Below are positions 47,305 to 62,590 of a stretch of 64,000 nucleotides of DNA, piece after piece (the first letter of the stretch is position 1; every line of letters begins with the position of its first letter). The position numbers were made by a program, and so were the translations under genes. Source of the DNA: Adineta ricciae (Eukaryota; Rotifera; Eurotatoria; Adinetida; Adinetidae). A model generated the notes under the pieces. The model did not search any database. It was not told the origin of the DNA and was given only the letters and a program-made list of their open reading frames with translations. The DNA lies in NCBI GenBank assembly GCA_905250025.1, contig CAJNOJ010000200.1, forward strand, positions 62,001 through 126,000, in the 5' to 3' direction.

Positions 47305-47778
47305 TCAGATCTCAACGTCGAACAAACTCTCCTGAAAAGAACTCTTATAATGTTCTAAACTGAATCTGACCGAATTTTGCTGAACAAATCAGGAAATGAT
47401 ATATATCATTTAGAATCTATGATTAGTATTGCGTTCAGAAGCACTGACGCAAGTTAACAAACGCTTATTTTATAATTGACATTGATTACTACGTGTTTTC
47501 CATGATTATTTCAGATATTATATTAATCCTATACTTTTCCAATACACGTATCGTATGCTCTGTTCTCCTGCCAGTAGAATGTTACTTTCATGGACGTTCT
47601 AGCAAAATCGGATGTGACTAGTTCATGATTACAGTAAAAATACCTGTTTATCTCGTAATCGCCGCTTTTTATGAAGATATAACCATTCACTCGAAGAACT
47701 TCTATTCAAATACGGATGTGTAGGAGCAGGGATAGGATGATAGGAACTGTTTCGTTGTGTGATTTCATATTGAGTCAT
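47305..47778 (-). CDS. Candidate 53-residue microprotein
   Basis: Exon 1 (47778-47644, 45 codons) begins MTQYEITQRNSSYHPIPAPT and ends EWLYLHKKRRLRDKQ before a GTATTT donor. A phase-matched exon at 47331-47305 after CTTTTCAG adds ESLFDVEI and a stop. The intron would be 312 nt, longer than most here. Without splicing the frame ends four residues later (VFLL). Proline/tyrosine/serine-rich start and a basic KKRRLRDK cluster; no signal peptide. No family recognised, so it may be a fragment of something larger. Confidence 0.35.
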
Positions 47779-47937
47779 GTATTTTAATTATAAATTCATA
47801 CGAGAGCAAAAATTCTAATAGCTTTTCCTTCCTTAATTATCAAACATTTATGCAACGGCATCGATGTTGTATTCTTAAATATGACAAATCTACTACGCAT
47901 TATTGAGTTTTTCGTATATTGAAATTAGAATTAAGGT

Positions 47938-49164
47938 TTAATTGGAAAGTCTCGTATATGAACTGTGTTTCGATATGTTGGATGCTGTTGTGTAATTAGA
48001 GCTGCTAGATCATTGCGCATATCAAGTATTAATTGTTTGATTTCTCGGTGTTCGTATTCGACGCGCGCTAAACGACCTTTCAGTTGTGCCATGTCAACTG
48101 GTTCGGCAGATGCCGATGAGATATTTCCATGTAGAGCTTGTTCTGCACGTAAGCGTCGTGCTTGCTCATCCAGAAGACGATTGAACAAACTAAATTAGAA
48201 ACTTCATAGGGCGAAATGAATGTTCGTACGAAGAGATTACTTCTTTTGCGCAGCTAATTTTTCTTCGCAAACGGCGTCACGCTCGCGAATGATTTGATTG
48301 ATCGACTCTAAACGAGCTTTTTCACTTTGAAGTTGAGTTTCTTGAATAGCGTCCTAAGTTAAGTAATAATAGACAAAGTATTAACAGGAATTTTCTGCAG
48401 TTTTCTTTTACTTTGAATTTCTTTTGAGATAAGGATTTTTCGTAATGACGGTCTTCGTCGTAACGTTGATGTATATATTTCTCAACTTCATCGACCTTTT
48501 CCTAGACAAAATTACAATCGGTCAACTTTCTCATTTCGTATTTCGAATAACGTTACAAATCAGTTTGCAGTTAACCAAAACAAATGGTTAGTAAGTGGGT
48601 TAATTATTAACTTCAAAATTTGAGTCAATAAATCATCTCACTTTGTGTTCGTGAACATAAGCCTAGGCAAAATTGTACGATGTGAAACAGATCGAGACAA
48701 ACAGAAACTCGTAGTTTACTTGGATTAGTTGTGAATAATCATTGTTCAAGGTTGTTCGAAGATGTTCAAGATGTTGCGTAGCTTGACGTTTTTCTGCAAC
48801 GGAAGACGAATTATCACGTCGTTGTTTCATTGCTGATCTCAATTCTCGTTCGCTATTGGCTAACTGTCGTTCAAAACGACGTTGGGCACGATCAACCGTA
48901 TGCTGATGTAGTTCGCTGGCTGTGCCTAAGCGAGTCAAATCGATGCAAAGAAATTTCTTGAAAAGTTGTTCGTTTGACATACGTGTTACTTTATCTCGGC
49001 AATCGCGACATGATTGCGAACGAAGAGGGTAGATATATTGAATTGCCGATCGTGTTCTATCTGTCATTCTTGCTGAGAAGTCTCGATTCTTTTCAATTGA
49101 ACGGTGTTCTTTTGAGGTTCGAAAAAGAGAGAAGAAATCGTTCATCACCTTGAATTCCAGCCAT
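47938..49164 (-). CDS. Long coiled-coil protein, unknown function
   Basis: Five or six exons, about 330 residues. It starts MAGIQ at 49164, then a roughly 40-nt intron to EHRSIEKNRDFSARMTDRTR. Cys-containing DCRDKVTRMSNEQLFKKFLC is followed by long heptad-rich helices: HTVDRAQRRFERQLANSERE, LRSAMKQRRDNSSSVAEKRQ, KVDEVEKYIHQRYDEDRHYE, DAIQETQLQSEKARLESINQ and LFNRLLDEQARRLRAEQALH. It ends with a shorter helix and TVHIRDFPIKP. The composition is typical of ciliary, centrosomal or cytoskeletal filament proteins, but I cannot place it in a family. Its start lies 200 nt from the divergent PRPF40 start, so they may share a promoter region. Confidence 0.65.
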
Positions 49165-49364
49165 TTTTATTCAGGTTGTGATGGTTTATTCATCAAACAA
49201 ACTGTTCACATTGAATCCATGACTGATAATGACATCTTTAGTATGATCATTGAATGGTACAATTACTAGACCAATGTATGCAGCAGCGAAAAGAGAATGA
49301 GCGAAATTCTTTTTGTCAAATTCAAATATGATATTGATTTGATCGTCTGTTCGACAATAACAAA
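49165..49364. promoter_or_regulatory. Divergent promoter region between the coiled-coil gene and PRPF40
   Basis: Only 200 nt separate the two ATGs on opposite strands. No TATA element is obvious. A bidirectional promoter is the simplest reading. Confidence 0.45.
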
Positions 49365-52213
<2,849 letters not shown>

Positions 52214-52305
52214 TTTGTTCTAAGAGAGAGAATGATAATCAATGTAATTTGTATGTTTTCGATATTCGAAAAAGGAAAGGAAATCGTTTTCTATGGATTA
52301 GATTT

Positions 52306-52311
52306 AATAAA
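52306..52311 (+). promoter_or_regulatory. Polyadenylation signal of PRPF40
   Basis: AATAAA 93 nt downstream of the PRPF40 stop. Confidence 0.55.
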
Positions 52312-52583
52312 ATTTTGTATATGAAAACAAAATCATCTCGCGGTTTTATATCCATTTACATTTCGTTCGAGGATCTTTAAACTCGTCTTATCACAAGTTT
52401 TATCAACTCTCGAACAAGTTAAATATACTCGTTGGAGAGAAAGATAGTCATAGCGATAATGATAAGAATATAAATAAAAGGCTCGGCTAGATAAAGTCTT
52501 TTACTTTTATTCCAAGGAAAAAAGCACGTTTCTGACTATCCGAGGTTTCTTTAAGAGTTGAGCGAAAAATCCAAGAGAATAAA

Positions 52584-55537
52584 ATGATGTTTCATTCTAT
52601 TGTTTTGGTTCTTCTTCTTCATTTTATTTCATCGTCATCATCCGTTCGAGTCCCGTTAACTGGTAACGATTGGTCAATAGATGACAATGCTAATCACACA
52701 GCACAAGGACAAGTGCCCGGTACCATTCATACTATTCTTTTAGCTGCCAAGAAAATTCCGGATCCCTACATGGACTTCAACGATGTTGACCTACGTTTTC
52801 TAATTCATAATAAATGGGTATTTACAAAAAAGTTCAACCTCTCCGCCGACTTCCTCGCTTTTAATGATACTTATCTTCATCTTCAACAAATTGATACAGT
52901 TGCAAATATAACTATCAATGGTTGTCCCATAGGTCGCACCAACAATATGTTTCTTGCATATGTCTTTACTGTTCCGAATACGTGTTTGAAACCAGAAAAT
53001 GTGATCCAAGTTGATTTTCATTCGCCAGTTGTGTATGCGCTGGAACAATCAATAATTTATAATCGAACTGTGCCACCGTCTTGCCCAGCTGAGGCTCAAC
53101 TTGGTGAATGTCATGTGCAATTTATTCGAAAAGAACCATGTTCATTCAGTTGGGATTGGGTATGACTTTTCCATCGAGTTGATTTCCATCGAATAACTTA
53201 AAACATTCTCTTTCAGGGTCCAGCTTTTGCTCCGATTGGTATCACTGGCGATATATATCTTGAAGCCATCAATGCCAGTGACATTATTATCGAACTCGAA
53301 AGTGTAAATATCGCTTCGTTTGATGTGGCAAATAAAAACTGGCTCGTGGATGTGATGTTAAGCAGTAACAATGCTCCATTTTCAAGTACATTGAAATTCG
53401 TCTTAGAAAATACGACATGGACATACGAAGTTGTTGTCCCTTTTAATCGTAGTGTCACACTTCAAATCAAAATTCCCGACGCTCAAGTTGCACGTTGGTG
53501 GCCAAATGGTTACGGTGATCAAGTTTTATATCGACTCTCAATTTCCAACAAAGGCACGATGATTGATTCTCGTTTGATCGGTTTCCGTACAGTTGAGTTA
53601 GTTCAACATGAATACGGTCCAGGAATCAATGGCACATCATTTTATTTCGTAATTAATTCCAAACCAATCTTCATCAAAGGAAGCAACTGGATACCATCGG
53701 ATGCATTTCAAGAACGTGTTAGTGACGAAAAACTAGAACGTCTTCTTCAATCAGCACAACTGGCGCATATGAATATGTTGCGCATATGGGGTGGCGGTAT
53801 TTATGAACGTGATTCATTCTATGAAATGACAGATCGATTAGGTATTATGCTTTGGCATGATTTCATGTTTGCATGTAGTTTGTAAGTTCACATTGAAAAT
53901 TCGAATTTGAAAGCGGTTTTATGAATAAATTGTTTGTTTAGATATCCGGTTGATGATGCATTTCTATCGAATGTTCACGATGAAGTTATTTACCAAGTAA
54001 AACGTCTTCAATCACATCCATCAATCGTTATCTGGGCTGGAAACAATGAGAATGAAGCGGCAGTTGCTCAGAATTGGTATCAAGTACCTGCAGATCAAAT
54101 GAATAGAACAAAAGACGAATATCGAAAATTATATATTGATACAGTGATGGTGGCTCTACTTGAAGTAGATAAAGGTACGAACCGACCGTTTGTTTCTTCA
54201 TCGCCATCGAATGGACTAGGCTCAATTCGAGAAAATTACATTGCTACCAATCCTCAAGATCCACTTCAAGGTATTGATGATGATCTTCTTCTTGTGTCAC
54301 TTTAACCTAGCTTTTAATAATTTAGGTGACGTGCACTTCTATGGTTATCAAGATGATTCATGGAATCCCAATACTTATCCGATAACTCGTTTTCTTTCGG
54401 AAACAGGTATTCAATCATTGCCAAGTTTAGATACATGGTTTCAAACAACGAATAATCTATCTGATTTAACTTTCAACAGTTCATTCATTCTTCATCGAGA
54501 ACATTCAAAAAATCAAATAGAAGCTATGATGTACGTCGAATCTCTCTAGTTTAATTAGAATTAATGTAGATTTTCTTTTCTTAAGGACTCATATTGAAAG
54601 CAACCTTCCATTACCAGTCACCAATGATTCATTAAAACACTTTGGTCAAATGATTTATCTGAGTCAAATTCATCAAGCAATGACACTGAAAAGTATCAGT
54701 GATGTCTGTCGACTCCATTCATCCGTAGACATGATCGATCCAAAGACTAGCGAAGGGTAAACTTTCTTTCATCATTTTTCATTCGTTTGCTACTTCTTAT
54801 TCCACGTTAGAAATACAATGGGTTTAATGTACTGGCAAATCAATGATATTTGGCAAGCGCCAACATGGGCCACCATTGAATATGGATTAAAATGGAAAAT
54901 GGGTCATTATTTTGTCAAGCATATGTACGTGCCAGTCTACCCTATTGCTACACTCACACCTTATTTAGCTAATGTAACAGACGAATCAGCACGAATTTCA
55001 CTCTACATTGTCAATGAATTGAGTACAAACGTACGTGGTACATTAGTCTGCTCAGTCTATGGATTAGATTCGTTCCTTCCTCGTTTATCATTCGGTAACG
55101 ATGTAGCAATGAACTCTTCAGGTACACAACGAGTAGCTGATCTTCCGTATGCACTGATATCAAGACGTGCGAATTGTGGAGATGACTCACAATGTATCAT
55201 GCACTGCAGATTCAATTACAATGAACAATATGTCAGACAGGTTTTATTCTTTAATCGACCAAAAAATTATCAATTATCCGATCCAAATCTGAAACTTCAA
55301 GCAATCAAACCGATTTCGCCAACGGATTTTGATATTACCATCACCGCTGATCGACCTGCTCTATTTGTGTGGATTGACATTGTTGGCAATGTGACCGGTT
55401 ACTTTTCTCACAATGGACTTATGATGTTTGAACCATCAGTGACCATTCGTTTTCATGCATGGTCGAATATAACTGACTTTTCGCGAATCAATTTTGACTT
55501 GCGTCATCTTTCTTTGTTTGATGTTACTTTACCATAA
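52584..55537 (+). CDS. MANBA: Beta-mannosidase (GH2), lysosomal
   Basis: Removes terminal beta-mannose from N-glycan fragments in the lysosome. Six exons (about 52584-53162, 53218-53882, 53941-54270, 54327-54531, 54586-54758, 54811-55537), near 895 residues (human 879). Signal peptide at residues 1-21 (MFHSIVLVLLLHFISSSSSV). Family blocks: [39 protein letters not shown] and ARWWPNGYGDQVLYRL. The acid/base Glu is in VIWAGNNENEAAVAQNW and the nucleophile Glu in ITRFLSETGIQSLPS. GLMYWQINDIWQAPTWATIE closes the barrel. N-glycosylation sequons are frequent, as expected for a lysosomal enzyme. All catalytic residues appear intact. AATAAA at 55568 lies between its stop and the next ATG. Confidence 0.95.
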
Positions 55538-55567
55538 TATCTTTTCCTATCGTTTAAAACATAATTA

Positions 55568-55573
55568 AATAAA
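55568..55573 (+). promoter_or_regulatory. Polyadenylation signal of MANBA inside an 87-nt spacer
   Basis: AATAAA 31 nt after the MANBA stop, followed by a T-rich TTTTTATTCTAAATCTTAG acceptor-like sequence about 17 nt before the SAMTOR ATG. The order polyA signal, pyrimidine tract, AG, ATG is that of operons resolved by trans-splicing. Confidence 0.45.
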
Positions 55574-55624
55574 TACCAATTGATTCCTTTTTATTCTAAA
55601 TCTTAGATTTGTATTGAATAAAAC

Positions 55625-56748
55625 ATGTCATCGGAACAGTTAACGCTAGCTGATTCAATTAGGAAAGTTCATCAAGATTTACGTCGAGATGTCCATCAAA
55701 GTATTTGTTTTTCTCATATGAATATTACTTATGAATGCTTCTCTTTGTCACTTCTAGCACCGGAAGCAGCGGAATCGATTTGGAATGCACATGTTGCTAA
55801 TTTTGATAAATTGAATGAATATGCTCAATCAATGCGGCAACTTGCTGAACACCATTGGGCGGACAAAGCACACGGGCAAACACGTTTGACTTGGTGTTAT
55901 CAAACGATAAAAGATTATTTTCATGGCAAAGATATCAGCGGTCTTCAAAGAAGACGTGCCCGCGACCAACGAAAACAAATCACGCATGAGATATGTTCAA
56001 ATTGTCAAATTCGAATTGAGTACAACACCTCGTATTACGTTAGATTTTATTGGCGAGTTCTCATTTTATTCTAGACATGGTATTCAGAAGCCGCGTGTAC
56101 TGGATGTCGGGTTCGGAGCAGTATCGAATGATAACTAATCCTTTTTTTTTTGTTCATTTTCGTAGAAGTTGTTACAACGCATTTTCTCAATATGAAGATC
56201 TGGAAACTCTTGCTATTGACATAGCGCCAGCTGACGAAGTAAATCTTGATCGTGTGACTTATCGTTCGAAATCTCTTATTTCGACTTGATTTTAGTCAGT
56301 GCATCGTATCGATTTTCTCCGTACACCTCAGCCACCTTTAATATGTACTCATTCATTTGATACGATTGTTTTTTCGCTTGTTCTGGATTATTTGCCAACG
56401 TGTGGTCAACGTCTTTCAGCTTGCCTCATTGCTCATCAACTATTGACATGCTTTGGATTACTGCTAATCGTCGAACCGGACTCATCACTACGTGGAAATC
56501 GACAGACATCGTGGCGGCAAGCACTTGAGTCGATCGGTTTTGGTTTAGTATCGTGCGTCAAAGCAACGAACCTGCATTGCATGGCATTTCGAAAACTAAG
56601 TTTATGGAGTGAAATGAATGTGAATGATTGTACGCGAATAGCACAGCTTTTGAATATCCCTCAAGATGACGAATCACTCGAAACTGAACGACAATCAGTT
56701 AATATTGATCAAAAACTCTTCGATGAACTTCCATTTTTCGTCGATTAG
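55625..56748 (+). CDS. SAMTOR: SAMTOR/BMT2-like S-adenosylmethionine sensor, with an apparent frameshift
   Basis: SAMTOR binds SAM and, when SAM is low, inhibits mTORC1 through GATOR1. Exon 1 MSSEQLTLADSIRKVHQDLR is followed by a 57-nt intron (55701-55757), then ESIWNAHVANFDKLNEYAQS, MRQLAEHHWADKAHGQTRLT and WCYQTIKDYFHGK, matching the family's helical domain. The Rossmann part has KPRVLDVG joined across an intron to SCYNAFSQYEDLE, LAIDIAPADE, FDTIVFSLVLDYLPT, LLLIVEPDSS and HCMAFRKLSLW. Between YFHGKDIS and VFKEDVPATNENKS the frame shifts by one base near 55935-55945 with no room for an intron. This is either an assembly indel or a real lesion. Every later block is intact, which favours an error. 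The C-terminal acidic tail of the human protein is shortened. Confidence 0.87.
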
Positions 56749-56858
56749 ATAAATGAGATCTCATTATTTGAATGTAAAATGTGAGTTTTGCTTTTTATTA
56801 TTGTTATCTTCAATGAAAACACGTCAACACAAATGTAAGAAAACAATATTGTTCAATG

Positions 56859-58515
56859 TTAGCATCTCGAGCCACAATGTGGACAATATCTTGCTGAAAG
56901 ATTATTGAATATACTGCCACAATCACCGCATCGAATTGCTACAGGCGGTGCTCGTCCAACAGCTGTTGGTCTAGTGGAACTATATTGATTATTGCCATAC
57001 TGTTGTCGCGTTTGACCATAGTAAGAGTTAGATAGCTGTTGGCGTTGTTGTGGGGGTGGAGGTGGTTGAGTACGACGATAGTATACGCCTTCTTCGTCAT
57101 TTCGTTGGCGGGCACGTACGTTTAAAGTTGTGTTCTCTTGTGTTCGTCCTGTGCGCATCAAAACTGGTTTTTGGACAGGACGATGCGTTGGATGATTATA
57201 ATAGTCGTCCTTCATCACAATTAATTCGTTGTTTTTACAATTTCATATCAAGAAAGAACTTACCTCAGGAGAATAGTAACGTGAAGATGGTATTTCTTCT
57301 TCTTTCGAACCTAGACCAAATAACTTGCGAAAACCCCATCCACCACTAGTTGTTTTTCGTGGCGGTGGAAGTGGTGCCTCTCGGTATCTATACAAAATAT
57401 GAAAAAAAGAGTTGTGTCAGTGAATAACAATAAATGAGGAATTGTCATTACTCAGTTACGTTGCGCCTTACAATCATTGGAGCTGAGTTACTATGTTTGT
57501 AACCATTATTATAAACATCACGTGGATCTGCGTTGGTACTCGCACGATACAATTGTTGCGGTTCTCGATATTGTGTGGATTGCTGTGGGGGAAGAGTTCG
57601 TCCCTTGAAGAGAAGAAAACAAAGCGGTTTACTTTTCCGATGAAATTGTTCTTTACTCTATCATATTGCGGATTCGGCCGAGCGTTCTTTCCGAATTTTC
57701 GTTCATGCTGTGATTGACAACTGGAAAACAATAAGAAAGAAATTAAACAAATGACAAAAGAGATGTATGCTTCATTCATTACAATGGAATGTGCCGTTCA
57801 GCTGCACCCGCATTGAAATTACGATGGCAATATGGACAATTGGTATAATCTAAATGAATAATAGAAGAAGAAGAAAGAGAAAAGAATCAAGTAAGATTAA
57901 TTTACCTGATGGAACTTCGCTTGGTCGAAATGCAGGCAGTGGACCGCCTTGTTTCATCGCACGAGTTACAGAACGTGCCTCACGAATCGATTGAATCAAC
58001 TGTTGATGTTTTTCTCTCCAGTTTGGCTTCCGTCCGTACTTCGACTAGAAGATTTCAAATCAACAATCAATCACCGTTGTTCACTATGACTTTTACTCGA
58101 TCATCTTGCGCTTGAATTTCGCCATTGTATATCTGAACGATTCGATAGTTTTTATCTTCTTCTCGATCACGCACTAGCAAACTCTCTATACCTGTGCTGT
58201 TTTCTTCGTTGCTTTATACGGCACATCAGAACCCGTTGCTCTTTGCTTTCCCGCATCGAATACTTTACGTTTTTTATTTGAAGCTTTGCGACAAATCGCT
58301 TGATGTTTGCTCTAGAAATGAATATGTGCTCGTTGCCAGTCACTTTCTTCTCGTATCAACTCTCACCAACGTTTCCGGATTAAATTGTCGCCCACAAGTT
58401 TGACATGGATGTAAACGAACACGTCGTGTAGGATATGCTATTCAACACAATTGAGTTTGTATAATGAAAACTTCCTTCATGCATTCTCTTTCTCACCTGT
58501 TACATCTTCATCCAT
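56859..58515 (-). CDS. ZC2HC1: ZC2HC1-family zinc-finger protein
   Basis: About eight exons, roughly 330 residues. It starts MDEDVT at 58515. Finger 1 is LHPCQTCGRQFNPETL, joined to SKHQAICRKASNKKRKVFDA (C2HC: C-x2-C-x12-H-x3-4-C). Then KRATGSDVPYKA-type sequence, KPNWREKHQQLIQSIREARS and GGPLPAFRPSEVPS lead to finger 2, DYTNCPYCHRNFNAGAAERH, joined to FCQSQHERKFGKNARPNPQY. A low-complexity region (PPPPPQQRQQLSNSYYGQTR) precedes the C-terminal CGDCGSIFNNLSARYCPHCG, the zinc ribbon at the end of ZC2HC1A. The full domain order matches vertebrate ZC2HC1A/C. Function is not well established; a nucleic-acid or protein-binding role is likely. Confidence 0.88.
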
Positions 58516-60374
58516 TTCGGCGTTTTTTTTTCAAATGAAATTAATAGATGTGAATGATTTCTGCTATGACATGCTTGTGTATGAAGTTAAAATGAAGTGA
58601 TCGACAAAAAATTCCTCTATGGCAACAACAACATCAAAATGACAGAACAGATCGAAACTCATGTCAGCCGTATTTACCGTTTGAAGAGAAAGAAGGAAAA
58701 AAGAACAAAACGGTGCCAATTAAATCTCGTGTACAATACAGAACGAGCGAGAGAAACCGCCATTGAACGAGTTCAAATCTGAATTGCATCTTGAGCAATA
58801 GTCTTGTTTTATTTAGTTTTTATAAAAAAAAACAATTTCACACAACAAGGACTTGCAAAGCACATATTCGTCGAATATTTAGACGTAATAGATAGAAGAC
58901 ATTGAATCTAGTGTTGATCGAATATAGTCCGAACACTAAATCAAAGGTCTTCCAAATGAGCGTCATTTTGTGAGTAGAATTTTCCTAGAAGAAAACAACA
59001 GCTTGGCAATGTCCGATGAAATTTTATGCAAATTTTCATCGTTTTTATTTGAAACTAACCCTTCATCAACCATTACTGCCGCTGATTATCAAGCGACAGG
59101 TCGACAATCTAATAAAAAAAAAGAAAATCGTCATCGTTGTTGTCACAAGTGAATCGCGTTCATCTTCATTTTCTTCTTCTTTTATTATGCATGCATACGC
59201 GCATAGACACAATTCATCGACGTTTTTCCTCTTCTTTGTCACTTACTCGATATGGAAATGTGTTCAAGCGTGAAAACATCCACTAGTTGAAAAAACTTCT
59301 ACCCAATATCGTTTGTTTCCAACCAACATTTTTTAAAACAATGAAACATACGGAATAAAGTTCATCATCAACACCCGTCTTCGCCTTTTCTCTTCTTCTT
59401 TTCCTTTCCTCAACAATTTTTTCCCGTTTTTCTACTCTGTATCCAACGACATGATGACGGCCAACAGGCGTTTCACTTTTCTTCCTTCGGCTTCTTCCTA
59501 CATATGTCTAATCCTCATAGTGAACTTTCTTCAGCGTTCTTACCTAACAATAATATAAAACAATAAATTCAACAAAAAAAAAACTTTCATTGAGCTAATG
59601 AAGAAAAATTAACTTACCTTTTCTTTACTATGTCCTTCCCTACTAGTCGATAGACTACATCTGCTCCATTTCGATGCTTTTAACTGAATGAATCTAACTT
59701 TCATTGTATCCCGCTTATAAGTCTCAGATTTTTTCTTTCTCTCATTTCTCTCTATGACTTTCAAAGTTGTAAGAGAGAGAGGGGGGGGGGGAGAATATCC
59801 ACACAACAGAGACACGTACTCAACAGTTAAAACAAGAGAGCAATGGATGATTAGTATATGTTAAAATACCGGGAAGAGAAAAAAATTTTCCTTAGTAGAA
59901 AAAACAGGCAAGAGAGAGAGAGAGTGAAAAAGAGAAGTGTAATCTATCTGTTTACTGTTCAAATATATTCGTCTGTCTACATTTATTAACGATATCTCAT
60001 AATACATGCGATTATTCCAGGAAATATTCCTATCAGCTTTTTCTCTTCTATTCAAAACGGCGAACATATGTAGCATGCGTATGTCCTGTTAGTTATCTTT
60101 CTTTTCTCTTTAATGCACAAATGTTTCACCGGAAATAACTTTCAATCTAACATTTAGTTGACTTTGTTGAAATATGATAAGATAGGATTGAGTAAATGTT
60201 GTCATTCTTTCTGAGATAGATCTTTTCCATCGAGGTGCATCTGTCGAGAGAAACATTTGCAAGCTGGTGTTCATTTTATTATTCGCAACTTAAATACAAA
60301 GTTTTCAATTACGAAGACACATAAAAACTGATAATCAAAAAACAAAACGTCTTGTTCTGAAATGAGGAAAATAT
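58516..60374. other. Gene-poor stretch, about 1.9 kb
   Basis: No gene supported. Contains purine/pyrimidine-rich low complexity, notably an AG run followed by G11 at about 59770-59795, and a CTCTTT-rich zone near 59385-59440. Several short frames are chance. Confidence 0.4.
59768..59796 (+). repeat. (AG)n then poly-G tract
   Basis: AGAGAGAGAG followed by about 11 consecutive G, rare in such AT-rich DNA. Length is likely polymorphic or error-prone in sequencing. Confidence 0.7.
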
Positions 60375-62590
60375 TCAACTGAAACCACCGCCGTAATTGT
60401 TACTAATTGTAGGATAAATTCCACTTGTAGTAGTGGTATTTGTGTTGTTATTACTGATCAGATGACGTTTGCTTGGTGGAATAAGATGATCAGGTAGTGT
60501 TGTTGGTAATTCATGACCCTCGAGTTTAATTTTAACTAAAATGAAAAAAGTTAAATCTGTTGATGACAGTCGACGAGATGATAAAGATGAATGTATTCTA
60601 TTCGTGTTCACCTTTGACATCTTCATTATGAATTTGTCGGTTTCTTTAGAGAAAAAAAAAGAGTTCATATACATACTAAGATGTTGAGCGAGCGCCCATT
60701 CATCAATATCGAGCATGCCGTCTTTGTCAATATCACTCAGTTTCCAAATACGACCGAGAACATTGTTTGGCTAAGAAAAGGTTAAAAGGTGCTGGAATGA
60801 AAATGTTGACTTATCCCGATCAATCATACCAATTTTGACTTGATCATTTCTTGTCTCGCAGAGGCACCACTGACTTTACCATTCTGTGGTGACAATTGGG
60901 CAAATATTTGATCGTATTCACCTCTCGAACGTTCAACAATCCATTCATATTCGCCTTTACCAGCATTGATACCTTCGACGGTACCCTCTCCAAACGGAGT
61001 GTTTTCTTGATCGTGAAATATTGTACTTGATAATTGAGTCAGTTTAGTTTCGTTTTGGGCAGCTGAAGCCATGTATGCTTGTTCTTCACGTGGTAACATG
61101 TTCATCAATCGAGGTACATCTTCAGCAAGCATTTTGTCAACGCGATCGAGTATCTTTCGATCGAGAGATTTAAATTTTGTGAAATCCTAAAATGCAAACA
61201 TAGAATACAAATGCTTCAAAGACAAATTTCTCTAAATAACAAACCATGTTGCGTAAAATTTCTTGCATACGATCTAGTTTCGGAAAATCACCTAATGGAA
61301 TATTTTGTTCGCGTTCAATTTTTTCATAAATCAAATGCAAATTCTGTAAACAAGGAAAAACAAAGTTTCAATAATAAGAAACACCATCGTCCTACATTGA
61401 TCAATTCTCGACGTTTTGTATCTTTACCAAATACACTTGGCATACTTTCCTTCAATTCGCTGATGATCATCGCGTGTACCTATTCATTGATCTTGTAAGT
61501 CATCTATTCAAAACGCTCATCTTCTTACTCGAGCTAATCGTGCACGTTTGATCAAATCATTTAATTTTCGAAGTGTTGCTGTTCTTGGTAACGATTCTAG
61601 AAATACTAATCTAACCAAACGATTATTTCACAGAGACTTCACTTACCCAAATCACTAAATAAATCTTTAGCTTCTAATTCGAATAAACGTCGATTAAAAT
61701 CAAATTGCAGTGGCTTTGACCAGAATGATCCGACATAAACTCGGCAAACTTCTGGGGTGCCCAGAACTTTTCCTAATGACCACATCAGCGCGCCGTAAAC
61801 GCGCATGAGCGCTTGTTGATCAATACTATCTGCTTTATTCAGAACAATGCGTATCTTATCATCATTTCGTCTTAAAACTTCAATCGCGCGTTTCAATTCA
61901 TCGGATATATCCAACGATGTCACATCGAAGAGTAACAAAATTCGATCACAACGATCGGCAAACCATTCAAGTACATGACTGAATTCATAACCACGATCGA
62001 CACGTTGCTTTTCACCAGCTAAGATACCTGGTGTATCAACAAACGTAATCGTTTCGAGAATATCGTTCTTCAATTGTGAAGAAACAAATCGATTTAGAAA
62101 AGCATTGCCAAATTTGGACAACGGTCGAAACGGCTTTGTTGGATCGACAACTAAAGCATTGCCTGGTACAACCCCCGGATGATCATTGTACATAATCGAA
62201 ATAAATGAATCCGTTGTTGGTTCTATGAAAAGAAAGGGAGACAAGATGAACGAGGAAAATCGTCATCATTCCATTACCTGGCCCAATTCGAATGCCCGGA
62301 AAATCTTCCTACAAAAAAATACAATTCTAGAGAACTTCGGAAGCAAAGATTACTCTACTTACATTGAGTAAGTATCGAATAAATGTTGTTTTACCGACTG
62401 AGTACTGTCCCACAAGCAAAACCATTGGTTTCGCGGCGAAATCACTGTCTTCCAATTGTGAGGAATGAAATTCATGAAATCTATATGCTTCTTCAAGTGG
62501 TAATAACTTCGTTGCATAGATTTGCTTTAAACCTTGAACAACGCTCGTGTATAATTCTTTGTTAGCTTGATCTTTTTTCCAGAATGGCAT
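60375..62590 (-). CDS. EHD1: EH-domain-containing dynamin-like ATPase (EHD1/3 type)
   Basis: Membrane-remodelling ATPase of the endocytic recycling compartment. About nine exons, near 550 residues. It starts [20 protein letters not shown], then [20 protein letters not shown]. Nucleotide-binding motifs: P-loop [26 protein letters not shown] (switch I), [12 protein letters not shown] (switch II) and [31 protein letters not shown] is typical. Helical region: [20 protein letters not shown], then [19 protein letters not shown]. The C-terminal EH domain reads [20 protein letters not shown], then [20 protein letters not shown] (Ca-binding EF loop) and [19 protein letters not shown]. It ends in an Asn/Thr-rich tail not present in vertebrates. 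All motifs intact; it binds NPF-containing partners. Confidence 0.96.
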
